Positions 63,011 through 64,000 of a stretch of 64,000 nucleotides of DNA are shown here, in pieces. Positions within the stretch are counted from its first letter, which is position 1; every line of letters starts with the position of its first letter. The notes beneath the pieces were generated by a model. It did no database searches and was not told the origin of the DNA. It saw only the letters and a program-made list of their open reading frames with translations. The position numbers and the translations under genes were made by a program. The DNA lies in the NCBI GenBank assembly GCA_021732525.1, contig JAKFUU010000050.1:1-64000 (forward strand). The letters are read 5' to 3'. The DNA is from Sphingomonadaceae bacterium. Its GTDB lineage: Bacteria > Pseudomonadota > Alphaproteobacteria > Sphingomonadales > Sphingomonadaceae.

Positions 63011-63476
63011 CCCCTCCGGCGCGCTCGCCCCCCGTGTCCCCCATCGTGTAACGCGGCCCCGCGCCGCATCGTGCCGCTCGGTCCTCTGGGTTATATAGCG
63101 CGCATCTTTTTAAGCTGAGGCAGCCGCAGCCGATGCAGCCGTCGAGATTTTGCCGGGTCTGCTGAAGGCGCTTTATCTGATCATCCAGCCTTTGTTGTAA
63201 ATTGCGGCTGATCGCCTGCCAATCTTTTTGCGTCGGCGTGCGGCCATAGGGCAGTTTGATAAGCTGTGCCTTAATCTCCTCGATCGACAGCCCAATTTGC
63301 TGCGCGATCAGGATGAAGGAAATCCGGCGGATATCGGCGCGGAAAAATTTACGGCTATTCCCGCTGCTGCGCATCGGTTCGATCAAGCCTTTGGCCTCAT
63401 AAAAACGAATGGCGGAAACGGATATCCCGGTGCGCGCCGCAAGGTCGCCAATCCCCAAAAGATCGGTTGATTTCAT
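62973..63476 (-). CDS. soxR: Redox-sensitive transcriptional activator SoxR
   Basis: A 167-residue MerR-family regulator. The winged helix GIGDLAARTGISVSAIRFYEAKGLI leads to a coiled-coil and the [2Fe-2S] cysteine motif CIGCGCLSLKRC (about residues 114-125) diagnostic of SoxR. Oxidation or nitrosylation of the cluster activates transcription from promoters with over-long spacers. ATG 63476 (MKSTDLLG) has AGGATG upstream and is better than GTG 63482. It is divergent from the VOC gene, with a perfect inverted repeat between, and its C-terminus is extended by about 40 residues over the cluster, overlapping the GNAT gene. Confidence 0.93.
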   Translation of the reverse strand: MKSTDLLGIGDLAARTGISVSAIRFYEAKGLIEPMRSSGNSRKFFRADIRRISFILIAQQIGLSIEEIKAQLIKLPYGRTPTQKDWQAISRNLQQRLDDQIKRLQQTRQNLDGCIGCGCLSLKRCALYNPEDRAARCGAGPRYTMGDTGGERAGGVTAASHKYDRPY

Positions 63477-63505
63477 AATCACATCCTGCGGTAAAAAAAC
63501 ATCTT

Positions 63506-63527
63506 GATCTTAAGTTAGGTTAAGATC
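63506..63527. promoter_or_regulatory. Candidate SoxR operator between soxR and the VOC gene
   Basis: GATCTTAA (63506-63513) and TTAAGATC (63520-63527) are perfect inverted half-sites with a six-base centre. On the plus strand TTGATC (63504-63509) and TAAAAA (63529-63534) flank it with a 19-base spacer, the over-long spacing that MerR/SoxR regulators act on. The VOC gene is the expected target. Confidence 0.75.
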
Positions 63528-63584
63528 GTAAAAATGACAAGCACCAATTTTCGGTGATTCGGCGCCATCAAAAAGGACAGAAAA

Positions 63585-63968
63585 ATGAAAGCCAATTTTA
63601 TTGAACATGTGAACCTGACGGTGCGCGATCCGCAGCGCACGGCGGCCTTAATGATCGACCTGTTTGGCTGGCATATCCGCTGGCAAGGACCATCAATGGG
63701 GAAGGGATATACGGTGCATGTCGGTAGCGATGATTGCTATCTGGCGCTATATACACAATCCGCCGCCGAATATCCCCCTAGTCAATTTCTCAAGGGCCAG
63801 CCGCTCAACCATGTCGCGATTGTGGTGGATGATCCAGGCGGGGTGGAGGCGCGGGTGACGGCCGCGGGCTTAACACCATTCAGCCATATGGATTATGACC
63901 CCGGCGGGAAGGCATTTTATTTTTACGATTTTGACGGGATCGAATTTGAGATTGTCAGCTACCCGTGA
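63585..63968 (+). CDS. VOC-family (glyoxalase/bleomycin resistance) protein
   Basis: A 127-residue vicinal-oxygen-chelate protein with two beta-alpha-beta-beta-beta halves: FIEHVNLTVRDPQRTAALMI (first metal histidine in EHVNL), GYTVHVGSDDCYLALYTQ, then LNHVAIVVDDPGGVEARVTAAG (second half) and AFYFYDFDGIEFEIVSY (with a terminal glutamate metal ligand). Such proteins isomerise or sequester small reactive compounds. AAGGACAG precedes ATG 63585. The promoter has a SoxR-type layout, so it may respond to redox-cycling or electrophilic stress. Reaction unknown. Confidence 0.92.
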   Translation: MKANFIEHVNLTVRDPQRTAALMIDLFGWHIRWQGPSMGKGYTVHVGSDDCYLALYTQSAAEYPPSQFLKGQPLNHVAIVVDDPGGVEARVTAAGLTPFSHMDYDPGGKAFYFYDFDGIEFEIVSYP

Positions 63969-64000
63969 CCCGCCGGCAATCAGCTATCGCTGAGATCAAC

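Overview
The window looks like a chromosomal segment of a Sphingomonadales alphaproteobacterium (Sphingopyxis/Sphingorhabdus-like). The reasons are the gene orders DUF3576-leuS-lptE-holA and coaBC-dut-moeB, metF followed by a two-gene methionine synthase, a SapC-family protein, a ligase-associated phosphoesterase (PdeM), and several families of GC-rich palindromic intergenic repeats. The identification rests on protein and gene-order recognition only. Most genes are housekeeping and there is no prophage, CRISPR array or rRNA operon.

Layout. 1-218: tail of an IS5-type transposase. 0.2-4.4 kb (minus): coaBC-dut-moeB preceded by a thioesterase and a crotonase. 4.5-12.3 kb (plus): a three-gene GtrB/GtrA/GT39 glycosylation module followed by an orphan 1522-residue protein with duplicated domains. 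12.3-22.3 kb: tRNA-Val, a CpdR-like regulator, N-formylglutamate amidohydrolase, a DEAD-box helicase, an FAD-linked dehydrogenase, SapC, cytochrome b561, a candidate anti-Shine-Dalgarno sRNA, queA, a cyclophilin and glucokinase. 22.3-30.7 kb: PBP1A, msrB, a DUF4402 protein, holA-lptE-leuS-DUF3576. 31-34.6 kb: small lipoproteins, thiE-like, yggS, pdeM. 34.8-40.8 kb: methionine/one-carbon operon (ArsR-methyltransferase, metF, metH N- and C-terminal parts) behind an operator palindrome. 41-46 kb: a membrane protein, a beta-helix protein, a HerA-like ATPase, an Hpt protein. 46-50.6 kb: panB, yfgM-like, bamB, der. 50.7-55.5 kb: an XRE regulator pair, an MFS pump, a secreted methyltransferase, a CHAP protein, a metallo-hydrolase. 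55.5-64 kb: a lipid/envelope stretch (Tam41-like nucleotidyltransferase, lipid kinase, DUF2141, lptF, lptG, a desaturase, a GNAT-fold acyltransferase), ending in soxR and a VOC protein across an inverted-repeat operator.

The most unusual signals are not genes of a new class. (1) GC-rich palindromic elements lie in frame inside essential-type genes: two in leuS and one in the cobalamin-dependent part of metH. The same element family is read in two different frames, which recalls the protein-embedded palindromic elements of Rickettsia. (2) Related elements with TTAGAGC-type inverted ends sit at gene ends and supply TAG stop codons for three genes. (3) A compact RNA at about 19.14-19.26 kb shows CCUCCC motifs in a loop and a linker, then a perfect terminator, as in suhB-type regulatory RNAs. 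(4) The 1522-residue protein has no clear family and sits directly behind a glycosylation module.

Envelope biogenesis is a recurring theme: lptE, lptF, lptG, bamB, yfgM, PBP1A, lipid kinase, Tam41-like enzyme and desaturase. The methionine operon, the soxR/VOC pair and the XRE pair each have a visible palindromic operator candidate.
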